Source of the DNA: an uncultured Sphingomonadales bacterium
Lineage (GTDB): Bacteria > Pseudomonadota > Alphaproteobacteria > Sphingomonadales > Sphingomonadaceae
Assembly: GCA_903868655.1 (NCBI GenBank)
Contig: CAIPWG010000322.1
Location: 1 to 11,220 of the forward strand
DNA: 11,220 bases
Direction of reading: 5' to 3'
Shown piece by piece: positions 1 through 6,919 of this stretch. Made by a program: the position numbers and the translations under genes. Each line of letters opens with the position of its first letter. Within the stretch, counting starts at the first letter, position 1. The notes under the pieces were generated by a model that saw only the letters and a list, made by a program, of their open reading frames with translations, was not told the DNA's origin and did not search any database.

Positions 1-303
1 ATCAGGCAGCAGGTGATGAAACTGATAGACGAAGCCAAGATGGCTGCGTCGCAGTGCCGTGCGGGCGTCACCAGATAGCGCCGACGCGTCGATTCCCGCA
101 ATTTCGATGGCCCCTTCAAACCCGCCTTCAAGCAGGCCAATCGCCTGCAACATTGTCGATTTTCCCGAACCCGAGGGCCCGAGCAAGGCGACGATTTCGC
201 CGGGATTGATATCAAGGTGAATGCCGCGCAACACTTCAATGGCAACGCCGGCCTGATGAAATGTGCGCCGCAGATCGGTCAGGCGGACAACAGGATTACT
301 CAT
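1..303 (-). CDS. lolD: LolD-type lipoprotein-release ABC transporter ATPase, N-terminal part (cut by window edge)
   Basis: Cytoplasmic ATPase of the Lol exporter, which uses ATP to lift mature outer-membrane lipoproteins from the inner membrane and pass them to the LolA chaperone. I translated the 101 codons from the ATG at 303 to the left edge; the rest of the gene lies outside the window. Residues 42-50 form a Walker A motif (GPSGSGKST). Residues 90-101 ([12 protein letters not shown]) are the Q-loop in the form typical of LolD, with Q94 as the coordinating glutamine. The signature motif, Walker B and switch histidine are not visible. The start lies inside the end of the upstream permease gene: the stop TAA of that gene is contained in the ATGAGTAA at the start of this one, an 8-base overlap that suggests translational coupling. 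The family assignment rests on both the Q-loop sequence and the partner gene. Confidence 0.93.
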   Translation of the reverse strand, partial: MSNPVVRLTDLRRTFHQAGVAIEVLRGIHLDINPGEIVALLGPSGSGKSTMLQAIGLLEGGFEGAIEIAGIDASALSGDARTALRRSHLGFVYQFHHLLPD

Positions 304-1579
304 AACGCAGCACCTGAACCGGATCGGTGCTCGCCGCCTTGATCGCCGGATAGAGCGTAGCCAGAAAACTCAGCAAGAGCGACATGCCGCAAATCGCGAT
401 GATCTCTACCGGATCGACCCTGCTCGGCAAATCGGTCAAAAACCGGATCGAAGGGTCCCACAGGTTCTGGCCGGTAATCCATTCAACGGCGTGCACCACG
501 GGCTGCCGGAAATGCAGAAACACCAACCCGATGCCGAGCCCCGCCCCGGTGCCGACAGCACCGATCAGCGAACCGATCGTCACAAAAATCTTGATCATAT
601 TGCGCCGGGTCGCGCCCATCGTGCGCAAAATCGCGATGTCACGCGTTTTTGCGCGCACCAGCATGATCAGCGACGACAGGATGTTGAACACCGCCACCAG
701 CACGATAATCGACAGCACCACGAACATTGCGACGCGTTCCACAGCCAGCGCTTGAAACAGGCTAGCGTTGAGCGTTTTCCAGTCGGTAACTTGTGCCCGG
801 CCCGTCAACGCGGTTTTGATCGGCGCCATTGTCTGACCAACCGTGTCGGGATCGCGCGTGGTGACCTCGATCATGCCAATCGAGTTGCCTGTCAGCAGCA
901 GTGTTTGCGCATCGACGATCGGCATGACGACGAACGCGTTGTCGTAGTCATAGACTCCGATTTCAAAGATTGCTGCAACGCGGTATCCAATCTCGCGCGG
1001 CACAGTCCCGAACGGCGTGGCTCTGCCGACCGGATTGATGATGGTTATCGTATCGCCAACCTGCACGCCCAGATTTTCGGCTAGCCGCGAACCAATAGCC
1101 ACTTGCCCTGCACCCGGTTGCACGTCCTTGAACGAACCGGCGACCTTTTTGTCGGTCAGGCGAGCAATATCCGGCTGGGTATTGCCGCGCGCGATAATCG
1201 CTTCGACCCGCCCATTGAAAGTTGCCAGCAGCGGCTGTTCGATCAGCGGTGTCGCACGCGTGATCCCCGGCGTTGTCTGCAGCTTTTTGACAATGCCCTG
1301 CCAGTCATCGAGGCGACCACCATAAGCCTGGATCACCGCATGACCATTCAGGCCCACGATCTTGTCCATCAGTTCGGCACGAAAACCGTTCATGACACTC
1401 ATCACGATGACAAGAGCGGCCACGCCCAGCATGACCGCAACCAGGCTGATGCCTGCTACCAGTGCGATAAATGTCTCGCTGCGCCCCGGCAGGATATAGC
1501 GCCGGGCGATGGTCCATTCGAAAGGGGTCAGGAACAAATTTGGCGTCACTTTCGCGGTTTGCGACTGTTGACCCGGCAT
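296..1579 (-). CDS. lolC: Lipoprotein-releasing ABC transporter permease (LolC/LolE/LolF family)
   Basis: Inner-membrane permease of the lipoprotein-releasing complex, 427 residues, close to the usual length for the family. The topology is classical: one membrane helix near residues 37-63, a large periplasmic domain (about 65-280), then three helices near 283-307, 331-355 and 392-412. The SVMNGFR stretch just after helix 1 and the C-terminal DPVQVLRYE are characteristic. Residues 187-195 (ATPFGTVPR) match the position and style of the hook loop that holds LolA in the LolC crystal structures; the match is by eye. Only one permease gene precedes lolD here. This fits a LolDF-type homodimeric exporter, known from many alphaproteobacteria, better than the enterobacterial LolC+LolE pair, so lolF could be the better name. 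A GTG at codon 11 is an alternative start. Neither start has an obvious ribosome binding site. Confidence 0.93.
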   Translation of the reverse strand: MPGQQSQTAKVTPNLFLTPFEWTIARRYILPGRSETFIALVAGISLVAVMLGVAALVIVMSVMNGFRAELMDKIVGLNGHAVIQAYGGRLDDWQGIVKKLQTTPGITRATPLIEQPLLATFNGRVEAIIARGNTQPDIARLTDKKVAGSFKDVQPGAGQVAIGSRLAENLGVQVGDTITIINPVGRATPFGTVPREIGYRVAAIFEIGVYDYDNAFVVMPIVDAQTLLLTGNSIGMIEVTTRDPDTVGQTMAPIKTALTGRAQVTDWKTLNASLFQALAVERVAMFVVLSIIVLVAVFNILSSLIMLVRAKTRDIAILRTMGATRRNMIKIFVTIGSLIGAVGTGAGLGIGLVFLHFRQPVVHAVEWITGQNLWDPSIRFLTDLPSRVDPVEIIAICGMSLLLSFLATLYPAIKAASTDPVQVLRYE

Positions 1580-1631
1580 CTAGGGATTTGCCCGGCCCCT
1601 GGCAATGGCGCAAACCGATTGCCTGCGCGGG

Positions 1632-2546
1632 TCAGGCCGCTGTAGCCAGACGCGCACGCCCGCTTCGCTTGGCCCGATACATTGCACAATCGGCGGCGGC
1701 CATGGCGGTTTCGCCATCGTTACCAATTCGTGCAACGCCGGTGCTGATCGTGATCCGCAATGTGCCGGTGGGTGTGCCAATTTCGGTTTCGACCAATCGG
1801 TCGACCAAACGCTGGCACACGCTGCAGGCCTGCTCGATCTCGACATTGCGCAGGATCACGGCGAATTCTTCACCTCCGATCCGCGCGAGCGTATCGCCCG
1901 CGCGAAAGCTTGATCGCGCGATTTCAGCAAAGCGGCGCAACACGGCATCTCCAGCCGCATGACCATGCCGATCATTGACCTGCTTGAAATGATCTATGTC
2001 GATCATCGCCAGGCAAGCCGGTTCAGCCAGCATTGTTTGCGCGGTCAGCCGCTCAAAAAACGCGCGCCGATTGGGTAGACCCGTCAAGGCGTCGGTCAGT
2101 GCAGCGCGCCGCAATTCATCGATCAGATGATCGGCGCGTTGCGACATCGCCTGAAAATGCGCGGTGCTATGGCTCAGCCGGGCAATCTGACGGTGTCGCC
2201 GTACTTGTTCGATCACTACCGGCCAGGTGCAGATCGCAATCAACCCGGCATAGCCCAGCCCTGCATTCAAACGCTGGGCTTGCGCGATCGTTCCCTGCGC
2301 TAGCGGACCATACCCTGCACATGTCAGAGGCACGGCGATGAGCGCGATCAAAATTGGTGTAGCGGCGGCCATCCGCGGATCAGCCCATACCGCTGCGAAA
2401 ACCGCAAACAGCAGAGGCGCAACCAGCAGCACGCGACTGTCTTTCACGAATACGCACAACGTCAGCAGGGTGATCGTCAGCACCAGCAAAGCCGAAAGGC
2501 TATTTTTGGCGGGTGCGGCCTCGGCGGTGGTAGGTATTTTTGCCAT
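1632..2546 (-). CDS. Membrane-anchored GGDEF diguanylate cyclase
   Basis: Predicted to make cyclic di-GMP from two GTP. The frame is open much further upstream (to 2921), but the 5' extension is low-complexity, arginine-rich and overlaps purF. I therefore start at the ATG at 2546, giving 304 residues. Residues 16-113 are hydrophobic with about four membrane segments (around 17-34, 38-54, 61-78 and 97-113) and match no sensor domain I recognise. A charged helical linker covers 114-147. The GGDEF domain runs from about 148 to 297: TDALTGLPNRRAF at 151-163, DIDHFKQVND at 183-192, catalytic GGEEF at 224-228. An RxxD inhibitory site (R215, D218) sits five residues before GGEEF, so product feedback inhibition is expected. 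The gene lies 52 bases upstream of the lol genes on the same strand and may be co-transcribed with them. A functional link is not evident. Confidence 0.88.
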   Translation of the reverse strand: MAKIPTTAEAAPAKNSLSALLVLTITLLTLCVFVKDSRVLLVAPLLFAVFAAVWADPRMAAATPILIALIAVPLTCAGYGPLAQGTIAQAQRLNAGLGYAGLIAICTWPVVIEQVRRHRQIARLSHSTAHFQAMSQRADHLIDELRRAALTDALTGLPNRRAFFERLTAQTMLAEPACLAMIDIDHFKQVNDRHGHAAGDAVLRRFAEIARSSFRAGDTLARIGGEEFAVILRNVEIEQACSVCQRLVDRLVETEIGTPTGTLRITISTGVARIGNDGETAMAAADCAMYRAKRSGRARLATAA

Positions 2547-2792
2547 GACCCCGTTAACACCGAAAATGGTGAATTCGGCTCCAAAAGGCGTGGTTAACTC
2601 GCCATTACCCACAATGTCCGAGCGATCTCCGGGTTGAGCACGGAGCCCATACCATATGCTGAAACGGTGCGTCATCGAAGAGTCACAAGCACTTGCGTTC
2701 CGAGGCAAACGGGGCCACATGGCGCGCGAACGACACGCCCTGCGCTCCGCGTGTCCATGATGCCCAAAGCCCCGGATCGAGCCGAGACCCAC
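2547..2792. promoter_or_regulatory. Divergent intergenic region between the diguanylate cyclase gene and purF
   Basis: This 246-base stretch must hold the promoters for the leftward cyclase gene and the rightward purF operon. It contains two GTTAAC palindromes starting at 2553 and 2593, exactly 40 bases apart. It also contains an imperfect inverted repeat CCGAA/TTCGG (2560-2564 and 2574-2578). I see no convincing -35/-10 pair for purF and no purine-riboswitch-like fold. Reading frames cross the region on both strands, but their predicted proteins have no recognisable features. The cyclase-proximal half is the less GC-rich half, as expected for a promoter. Confidence 0.4.
2592..2608 (-). promoter_or_regulatory. 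Possible CtrA-type binding site upstream of the diguanylate cyclase gene
   Basis: Read on the minus strand this is GTAA-TGGCGAG-TTAACC. It matches the alphaproteobacterial CtrA consensus TTAA-N7-TTAAC at all but the first of its nine fixed positions. It lies about 46 bases upstream of the proposed cyclase start, a sensible place for regulator binding. CtrA is known to control motility and cyclic di-GMP genes in alphaproteobacteria. A single near-match can occur by chance, so this remains a suggestion. Confidence 0.3.
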
Positions 2793-4262
2793 ATGAACCT
2801 GACACATCCTTTTTTCGACGCGGACGGCGACAAGCTGCGCGAGGAATGCGGCATTTTCGGTGTGCTTGGCACCCGCGACGCTGCGGCCATGACTGCGCTC
2901 GGCCTGCACGCCTTGCAACATCGCGGGCAGGAAGCTGTCGGTATCACCAGCTTTGACGGCGCGGAATTCTATTCACGACGCGGCACGGGCCATGTTGCGC
3001 AGAATTTTTCTTCGGTCGACGCGATCAGCGAATTGCCCGGCACGATGGCCGCGGGGCATGTGCGCTATTCCACCACGGGTGGCGCGGGGCTCCGCAATGT
3101 GCAGCCGTTGTATGCCGATCTCGCCTCTGGCGGATTTGCCATTGCACACAATGGCAATATTTCGAACGCGATGACGTTGCGGCGCGATCTGGTGACCAAG
3201 GGCGCGATCTTTCAGTCGACGTCAGACACCGAAGTGATCATCCATCTGGTCGCGACCAGTCGCTATCCCACACTGCTCGATCGGTTCACCGACGCGCTAC
3301 GCCTGGTCGAAGGCGCCTATTCGCTGATCTGCATGACACCCGAAGGCATGATCGCCTGCCGCGATCCGTTGGGCATTCGTCCGCTGGTAATGGGGCAAAT
3401 GGACGACGCGGTGATCTTTGCCAGCGAAACCGTCGCGCTCGACGTCGTTGGTGCGGAATTCGTGCGTGAAATCGAACCGGGCGAACTGGTGCAAGTCGCG
3501 CTGGATGGAACCATTGTAAGCCATCGTCCGTTTGTCGAAGCCGCGTCGCGGATGTGCATCTTCGAACACGTCTATTTCAGCCGCCCCGATTCGCTGATTG
3601 GCGGGCAGTCGGTCTATCAAGTACGCAAGGCGATCGGAGAACAGCTGGCGATCGAGGCGCACATCGATGCCGATCTGGTGATTCCAGTACCAGACAGCGG
3701 CGTGCCGGCGGCACTCGGCTATGCCCAGCAATCGGGTATTCCGTTTGAGCTCGGCATCATCCGTTCGCATTATGTCGGGCGAACATTCATCCAGCCTTCG
3801 GATGGTAAGCGCCATGCCGATGTTAAGCGCAAGCACAACGCCAATCGCGCACTGGTGGCGGGGAAGCGCATCGTGCTGATCGACGATTCGATCGTGCGCG
3901 GCACCACTTCGATGAAGATTGTCGAAATGATGCGCGAAGCCGGCGCCAGCGAAGTGCATTTCCGCGTGGCCAGCCCGCCGACAGAGCATTCGTGCTTTTA
4001 CGGCGTCGACACCCCCGAACGGTCAAAGCTGCTCGCTGCCCGGATGGATGTCGAAGAAATGGCCAAGTTCATCAAGGCCGACTCGCTGGCTTTCGTATCA
4101 ATCGACGGCCTGTATCGCGCCGTGGGTGAGGCGCAGCGCAACCGTGCCTGCCCGCAATATTGCGATGCCTGTTTCAGCGGCGAATACCCGACACGATTGA
4201 CGGACCTGGGCGATCGCGAAGCGGCAGTGCTGGGCAGGACCAAGGTCAAGAGCAAAGCATGA
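2793..4262 (+). CDS. purF: Amidophosphoribosyltransferase (PurF)
   Basis: Catalyses the first committed step of purine synthesis, forming 5-phosphoribosylamine from PRPP and glutamine in the cytoplasm. From the ATG at 2793 it is 489 residues. The N-terminal glutaminase domain begins after an 18-residue propeptide: C19 in EECGIFG is the nucleophile exposed by cleavage. RGQEAVGI (44-51), GHVRYSTTG (88-96), HNGNISN (119-125) and DPLGIRPL (191-198) follow. The phosphoribosyltransferase domain carries VLIDDSIVRGTT (361-372), the PRPP loop. Cysteines at 255, 401, 457 and 460 sit where the Bacillus-type enzyme binds its [4Fe-4S] cluster, so this is the iron-sulfur, propeptide-bearing class. ATGs at 2757 and 2760 are alternative starts; no start has a clear Shine-Dalgarno. 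The stop codon overlaps the next gene's start. No cvpA gene precedes it, unlike many bacterial purF loci. Confidence 0.96.
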   Translation: MNLTHPFFDADGDKLREECGIFGVLGTRDAAAMTALGLHALQHRGQEAVGITSFDGAEFYSRRGTGHVAQNFSSVDAISELPGTMAAGHVRYSTTGGAGLRNVQPLYADLASGGFAIAHNGNISNAMTLRRDLVTKGAIFQSTSDTEVIIHLVATSRYPTLLDRFTDALRLVEGAYSLICMTPEGMIACRDPLGIRPLVMGQMDDAVIFASETVALDVVGAEFVREIEPGELVQVALDGTIVSHRPFVEAASRMCIFEHVYFSRPDSLIGGQSVYQVRKAIGEQLAIEAHIDADLVIPVPDSGVPAALGYAQQSGIPFELGIIRSHYVGRTFIQPSDGKRHADVKRKHNANRALVAGKRIVLIDDSIVRGTTSMKIVEMMREAGASEVHFRVASPPTEHSCFYGVDTPERSKLLAARMDVEEMAKFIKADSLAFVSIDGLYRAVGEAQRNRACPQYCDACFSGEYPTRLTDLGDREAAVLGRTKVKSKA

Positions 4263-4993
4263 CCAACGCAGCGCTTGCCGGCAAAGTCGCGCTGGTAACC
4301 GGGGCGAGCCGGGGGATCGGTGCTGCCACAGCCCGAGCCCTGGCTGCGGCTGGCGCGCATGTTATTCTGGTTGCACGCAACGCGCGCGATCTGGAAACGG
4401 TAGAAGAAGCGATTTACGAAGCCGGCGGCAGCGCGACCATCGCCCCGTGCGATCTGGTGGAGCCTGATGCCATTGGCAGGCTCGCCGCCGCGATTACGAC
4501 ACGCTGGCCTGCGATGGATATCCTTGTCATCAACGCTGCTGTCTTGCCGGTCCTGACCCCGGTTTGGCAGATCGAGCCGATTGATCTGAACCGCGGTCTG
4601 TTGCTCAACGTTGCCGCCACTCAAGCCCTGATCGCCAGTTTTCACGCAGCGCTGCGCAAAAGCAGCGGCGCGAGAGTCATCGGTGTTACCAGCAGCGTTG
4701 GCACCAATGCGCGCGCGTATTGGGGTGCCTATGGCGCCAGCAAGGCTGCCTTTGACAATCTGCTCGACGCTTATGCGCAGGAAGTTCGGGGCATATCCAG
4801 CATCCGTGTCGCAATCGTCGATCCGGGCGCCACCCGCACGGCCATGCGCGCCAAAGCTTATCCGGGTGAAGATCCCGCGCAAGTCAAACCACCCGAAGCG
4901 GTGGGCGCGCGCATTGCTGCTTTGGCCACCGAAGACTTTTCCAGCCCCCACCGCGAACGTGTCGGGAATGCCGACGTTTTGCGCGAAAGCTGA
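4259..4993 (+). CDS. Short-chain dehydrogenase/reductase (SDR), substrate unknown
   Basis: Predicted NAD(P)-dependent oxidoreductase with a Rossmann fold, 244 residues, the usual length of a classical SDR. The coenzyme motif is TGASRGIG at 14-21; arginine at 18 and the VAR at 38-40 make NADP plausible. CDL at 64-66 matches the adenine-contacting segment. The catalytic serine is S145 or S146, with Y158 and K162 in the YxxxK motif (YGASK). The central NAG motif is changed to NAA (92-94), with the asparagine kept. PGATRT at 189-194 follows the usual beta-6 PG motif. The ATG overlaps the purF stop as ATGA, so translation is probably coupled to purF. The ORF is open further upstream (4160), but only inside purF. 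SDRs of this kind next to purF recur in sphingomonads as far as I recall; no purine-related reaction can be assigned from sequence. Confidence 0.9.
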   Translation: MTNAALAGKVALVTGASRGIGAATARALAAAGAHVILVARNARDLETVEEAIYEAGGSATIAPCDLVEPDAIGRLAAAITTRWPAMDILVINAAVLPVLTPVWQIEPIDLNRGLLLNVAATQALIASFHAALRKSSGARVIGVTSSVGTNARAYWGAYGASKAAFDNLLDAYAQEVRGISSIRVAIVDPGATRTAMRAKAYPGEDPAQVKPPEAVGARIAALATEDFSSPHRERVGNADVLRES

Positions 4994-5041
4994 TCTTTAC
5001 CACGTTGCGTTAGGAACGTTTAAGCCCCAACTGCCACAGCC

Positions 5042-5070
5042 TTGACGACCTAATGCGCACAGCCTTTCGC
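5042..5070 (+). promoter_or_regulatory. Weak candidate promoter for the PilZ gene
   Basis: In the 103-base gap between the dehydrogenase and PilZ genes, TTGACG at 5042-5047 is a good -35 element. With 17-base spacing the -10 position is TTTCGC, a poor match. The hexamer AACGTT occurs just upstream (5015-5020). The gap is long enough for an independent promoter, but read-through from purF is equally possible. Confidence 0.25.
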
Positions 5071-5096
5071 CACTGGCGCACATACGGGGCGGGATT

Positions 5097-5465
5097 ATGG
5101 GCAGCACAACGTGGAACGACAGCCGGTTTGGACCAGGCAGTTACGAACATGCCTCGCAAGAGGATCGCAGTGCACCGCGCGCCAGCGTGCATATCAAAGC
5201 GGTTTTGCGTGCATCGGGCGCGCGCGGGTTTGATACGATCGTACGCGACTTGTCGCTGGGCGGGTTTACCGCCACCTCCCCCTCGCGGATCGAAGAACAC
5301 AATATTTGCTGGATCACCGTCCCTGACTTTTCACCGATCAAGGGCGAAGTTGTGTGGTGGGAAGCTGGCATAGTCGGTATTGCTTTCGCCAGTTTGCTCG
5401 ACCGTGACGTGTTTGACGCCATTGTCCTACAACACCGCATTTCTGGCACGGAATTCGAAGCCTAA
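5097..5465 (+). CDS. PilZ-domain protein, probable cyclic di-GMP receptor
   Basis: Small cytoplasmic single-domain protein of 122 residues with no signal peptide or membrane segment. Both parts of the PilZ cyclic di-GMP site are present: RxxxR as RSAPR at 24-28 and DxSxxG as DLSLGG at 51-56, in a stretch that continues as beta strands (FTATSP, ICWITVPDF, GEVVWW). The tail (residues 88-112, ending LLDRDVFDAIV) fits the last strand and the C-terminal helix of the fold. Ligand binding is therefore likely; the downstream target is unknown, as one-domain PilZ proteins act by protein contact. The ATG at 5097 is preceded by a G-rich stretch (GGGGCGGG) that can serve as ribosome binding site. The stop codon overlaps the end of the convergent photolyase gene by 4 bases. 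It is the second cyclic di-GMP gene in the window, on the other side of purF from the cyclase. Confidence 0.85.
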   Translation: MGSTTWNDSRFGPGSYEHASQEDRSAPRASVHIKAVLRASGARGFDTIVRDLSLGGFTATSPSRIEEHNICWITVPDFSPIKGEVVWWEAGIVGIAFASLLDRDVFDAIVLQHRISGTEFEA

Positions 5466-6829
5466 GCCAATTTGCGCTTGAGTTCTTCGTGGGCCGCCAA
5501 GGCCCGCGCGCGCGCCTCGACATGGCCGATAATCGGCTTGGGATAGCGTGCCGGGCGTACTGGCGGATCGTGGATCAGCGCATCAGACAAATGCGCCAAT
5601 TCGGGCACCCATTGCCGGATGTACCCCGCTGCATCGAACTTGGGCGATTGCGTCAGCGGTGCCATGATGCGCACGAACATCTGTGAATCGACACCCGTGC
5701 CTGCCGTCCATTGCCAATTGACCGCATTGGCCCCGAGATCGGCATCGACCAACGTATCCCAGAACCAGCGTTCGCCTTCACGCCAGTCGATCAGCAGATG
5801 CTTGACCAGAAAACTGGCCGCAATCATTCGGACCCGGTTGTGCATCCAACCGGTCGCCCACAATTCACGCATTCCGGCATCGACAATCGGATACCCGGTC
5901 ATCCCGCGTTGCCACGCCTGCAAGTCATCAGGAGCATCGCGCCAAACCAGTTGATCATAACCGGGCTTGGCATTGGCCGTCGCATAATCGGGCATTTGCC
6001 AAATCACATTCGCCGCATAATCGCGCCAACCGAGTTCACCCAGGAAAACATCAACCGATCCGCCCGCATCAGCCATCGCATTCCAGACCGTCGCGACAGA
6101 AATCTCTCCGAAATGGAGGTGTGCGGACAATCGCGACGTGCCCGGGACAGAGGGAAGATTTCGCGTTTCGCCATAGCGAGCCGCATGCCCGGCAAAAGCG
6201 ATAAGGCGATCGTGCGCACCCGCTTCACCCGGGACCCAGGTTGCACGCAACCCGCTTGCCCAATCGGGCCGGGTTGGCAACAGGCCCCAATCCGCCAGCG
6301 TGTCACTGGCTGGCCAGAACGCGGGCGCATCCAGGCGTTCGGGCGCAGGCATCGCGCGCGGTGGAGGCATCTGCTGCAACAGCGACCGCCAGAACGGCGT
6401 ATAGATCCGATAAGGCTGCCCAGACCCGGTGCGCAAAGTGGCTGGCGGCAGCAAATATTGCCCGGGGTGGAGCACGAGTTCCATCAATTTGCCGACCGCG
6501 CGTTCGGCATTGCGCCACCACGGTTCGGCATGGGCCAGCGCATGGACCCGGCGCGCACCGGTTTCACGTCGAATTGCCGCCAATTGCTCGTGGACTTTGC
6601 CCCGACGCAGCACGAGTTGCGATCCCGCCTTGCGCAGATCGCGGTCAAGACTGGCCAGACTATGATGAAGCCACCAGCGCGATGCCGCACCCATCTTGCG
6701 ATACCGCGGGGTTTCATCGTCAAGCACATAGACCGGGATCACCGGTCCTGCGGCTGCAGCAGCATGAAAGGCAGCCTGATCGGCAAGCCGCAGGTCCTGG
6801 CGCAGCCAGACAATCACAGGTTCGGTCAT
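5462..6829 (-). CDS. phrB: Deoxyribodipyrimidine photolyase (class I DNA photolyase)
   Basis: Light-driven flavoenzyme that splits cyclobutane pyrimidine dimers in DNA; 455 residues, a normal class I length. The N-terminal antenna domain (about 3-130) begins with IVWLRQDLRLAD. The helical FAD domain (about 200-455) holds TSRLSAHLHFGEIS (231-244), ELGWRDYAANV (265-275), TGYPIVDAGMREL (311-323), MHNRVRM (329-335) and DADLGANAVNWQW (362-374). W306, W349 and the NWQW tryptophans (372, 374) are placed like the electron-transfer chain of the E. coli enzyme. The segment GTGVDSQMFVRIM (377-389) replaces the enterobacterial GTDAAPYFRIF form, as I recall for alphaproteobacterial photolyases. A related cryptochrome-like role cannot be excluded. 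The ATG at 6829 has AAAGG just upstream. No clear promoter or stress-sigma-factor site (GGAAC-type) was found ahead of it. Confidence 0.94.
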   Translation of the reverse strand: MTEPVIVWLRQDLRLADQAAFHAAAAAGPVIPVYVLDDETPRYRKMGAASRWWLHHSLASLDRDLRKAGSQLVLRRGKVHEQLAAIRRETGARRVHALAHAEPWWRNAERAVGKLMELVLHPGQYLLPPATLRTGSGQPYRIYTPFWRSLLQQMPPPRAMPAPERLDAPAFWPASDTLADWGLLPTRPDWASGLRATWVPGEAGAHDRLIAFAGHAARYGETRNLPSVPGTSRLSAHLHFGEISVATVWNAMADAGGSVDVFLGELGWRDYAANVIWQMPDYATANAKPGYDQLVWRDAPDDLQAWQRGMTGYPIVDAGMRELWATGWMHNRVRMIAASFLVKHLLIDWREGERWFWDTLVDADLGANAVNWQWTAGTGVDSQMFVRIMAPLTQSPKFDAAGYIRQWVPELAHLSDALIHDPPVRPARYPKPIIGHVEARARALAAHEELKRKLA

Positions 6830-6858
6830 GACGCCTTTGTGCCCCGCAGTGTGAACAG

Positions 6859-6886
6859 CGCGACCTGCCCTTTCGGGCGGGTCGCG
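6859..6886 (-). terminator. Strong hairpin between korB and phrB, probable korAB terminator
   Basis: Twelve-base arms at 6859-6870 and 6875-6886 pair along their whole length apart from one mismatch, and enclose a four-base loop. On the minus strand, which is the one transcribed here, the loop is GAAA, a GNRA tetraloop. In that RNA the mismatched position is a C facing an A. It lies about 34 bases after the korB stop and 30 bases before the photolyase start. No U-run follows directly, so it is not a textbook Rho-independent terminator. It could instead stabilise the korB mRNA end or influence phrB expression. Confidence 0.6.
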
Positions 6887-6919
6887 TATGGTGTCGGTCT
6901 GCGACGTTTTTTACCGACG

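Noticed and set aside
263..1084. Plus-strand reading frame of 273 codons antisense to the lol permease
   Set aside because: Biased composition (Arg, His, Gln, Asp), no recognisable motif, and fully opposite a clear membrane protein gene.
2547..2921. 5' extension of the diguanylate cyclase frame by 125 codons
   Set aside because: It would overlap purF head to head and encodes an arginine-rich segment with no domain. The membrane region begins soon after the ATG at 2546.
3998..4951. Minus-strand reading frame of 317 codons opposite purF and the dehydrogenase
   Set aside because: Crosses the junction of two certain genes, has no motif, and no ribosome binding site was seen.
4994..5096. EcfG-type stress promoter suggested by GGAAC at 5013
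   Set aside because: No CGTT element is found at the 16-18 base spacing required for that promoter class.
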